From Agaricicola taiwanensis_A (GTDB taxonomy: Bacteria > Pseudomonadota > Alphaproteobacteria > Rhizobiales > Methylopilaceae), in contig JBEBSP010000199.1 in NCBI GenBank assembly GCA_040394255.1, positions 1-5,054 on the forward strand: 5,054 bases of DNA. The letters run 5' to 3'. Shown in pieces: positions 5,020 through 5,054 of this stretch. The notes beneath the pieces are model-generated. The model was not told where the DNA came from, did not search any database, and saw only the letters and a program-made list of their open reading frames with translations. Position 1 is the first letter of the stretch; every line of letters begins with the position of its first letter. The translations under genes and the position numbers were made by a program.

Positions 5020-5054
5020 TGGAGCGGGCGAAGGGATTCGAACCCTCGACCCCA
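5020..5054 (-). tRNA. tRNA, 3' portion only, probably tRNA-Gly
   Basis: The minus strand at the window edge reads as a T arm (GAGGG, loop TTCGAAT, CCCTT), then an acceptor strand CGCCCGC, a discriminator T and an encoded CCA ending at 5020. Acceptor CGCCCGC with discriminator U and this T arm closely matches bacterial tRNA-Gly 3' ends. The anticodon lies outside the window, so the identity is inferred. Such 3' ends are frequent attachment sites for site-specific integrases; the neighbouring element-type genes make that plausible here. Confidence 0.8.

Overview
The window is GC-rich and reads as the end of a decayed conjugative or integrative element in an alphaproteobacterium, most likely a sphingomonad. 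This rests on the family combination (a Trb-type TrbI beside a DUF2274 protein, a DUF736 fragment, and a ~714-residue ParB-like protein) and on protein style; no database search was run. The right edge is the 3' part of a tRNA gene that looks like tRNA-Gly, a common integration target, so the window probably runs from the element interior (left) to its boundary or the chromosome (right).

Layout. Positions 1-186 (+) hold the C-terminus of a small protein resembling EexN entry-exclusion lipoproteins. Converging on it (-) are a DUF2274 protein (204-425) and trbI (422-~1231), whose stop and start codons overlap. trbI has lost its N-terminal third: its reading frame begins directly against the C-terminal piece of a DUF736-family gene (~1230-1358, -) in another frame. 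This looks like a deletion or recombination scar, so the mating-channel genes here are remnants. A complete ParD/ParE-type toxin-antitoxin operon (1455-2044, +) follows, preceded by a perfect 21-bp palindrome.

Two hairpins at 2043-2182, both best read as minus-strand terminators, separate parE from the convergent large ParB-domain gene (2188-4332, -). No ParA partner is visible. Upstream of parB, about 680 bases (4340-5019) carry no convincing gene but are dense in structure: a run of hairpins (4357-4748), then six copies of an 8-bp TTGTCTCC motif in both orientations (4763-4967), then a UUCG-loop terminator (4971-4993) downstream of the tRNA.

How it fits together (inference): the toxin-antitoxin module and ParB protein would favour persistence of an element that has lost part of its transfer machinery. 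The motif array and hairpins between parB and the tRNA are the part not explained by known genes. They could be integrase arm sites, transposon ends or a transfer origin.
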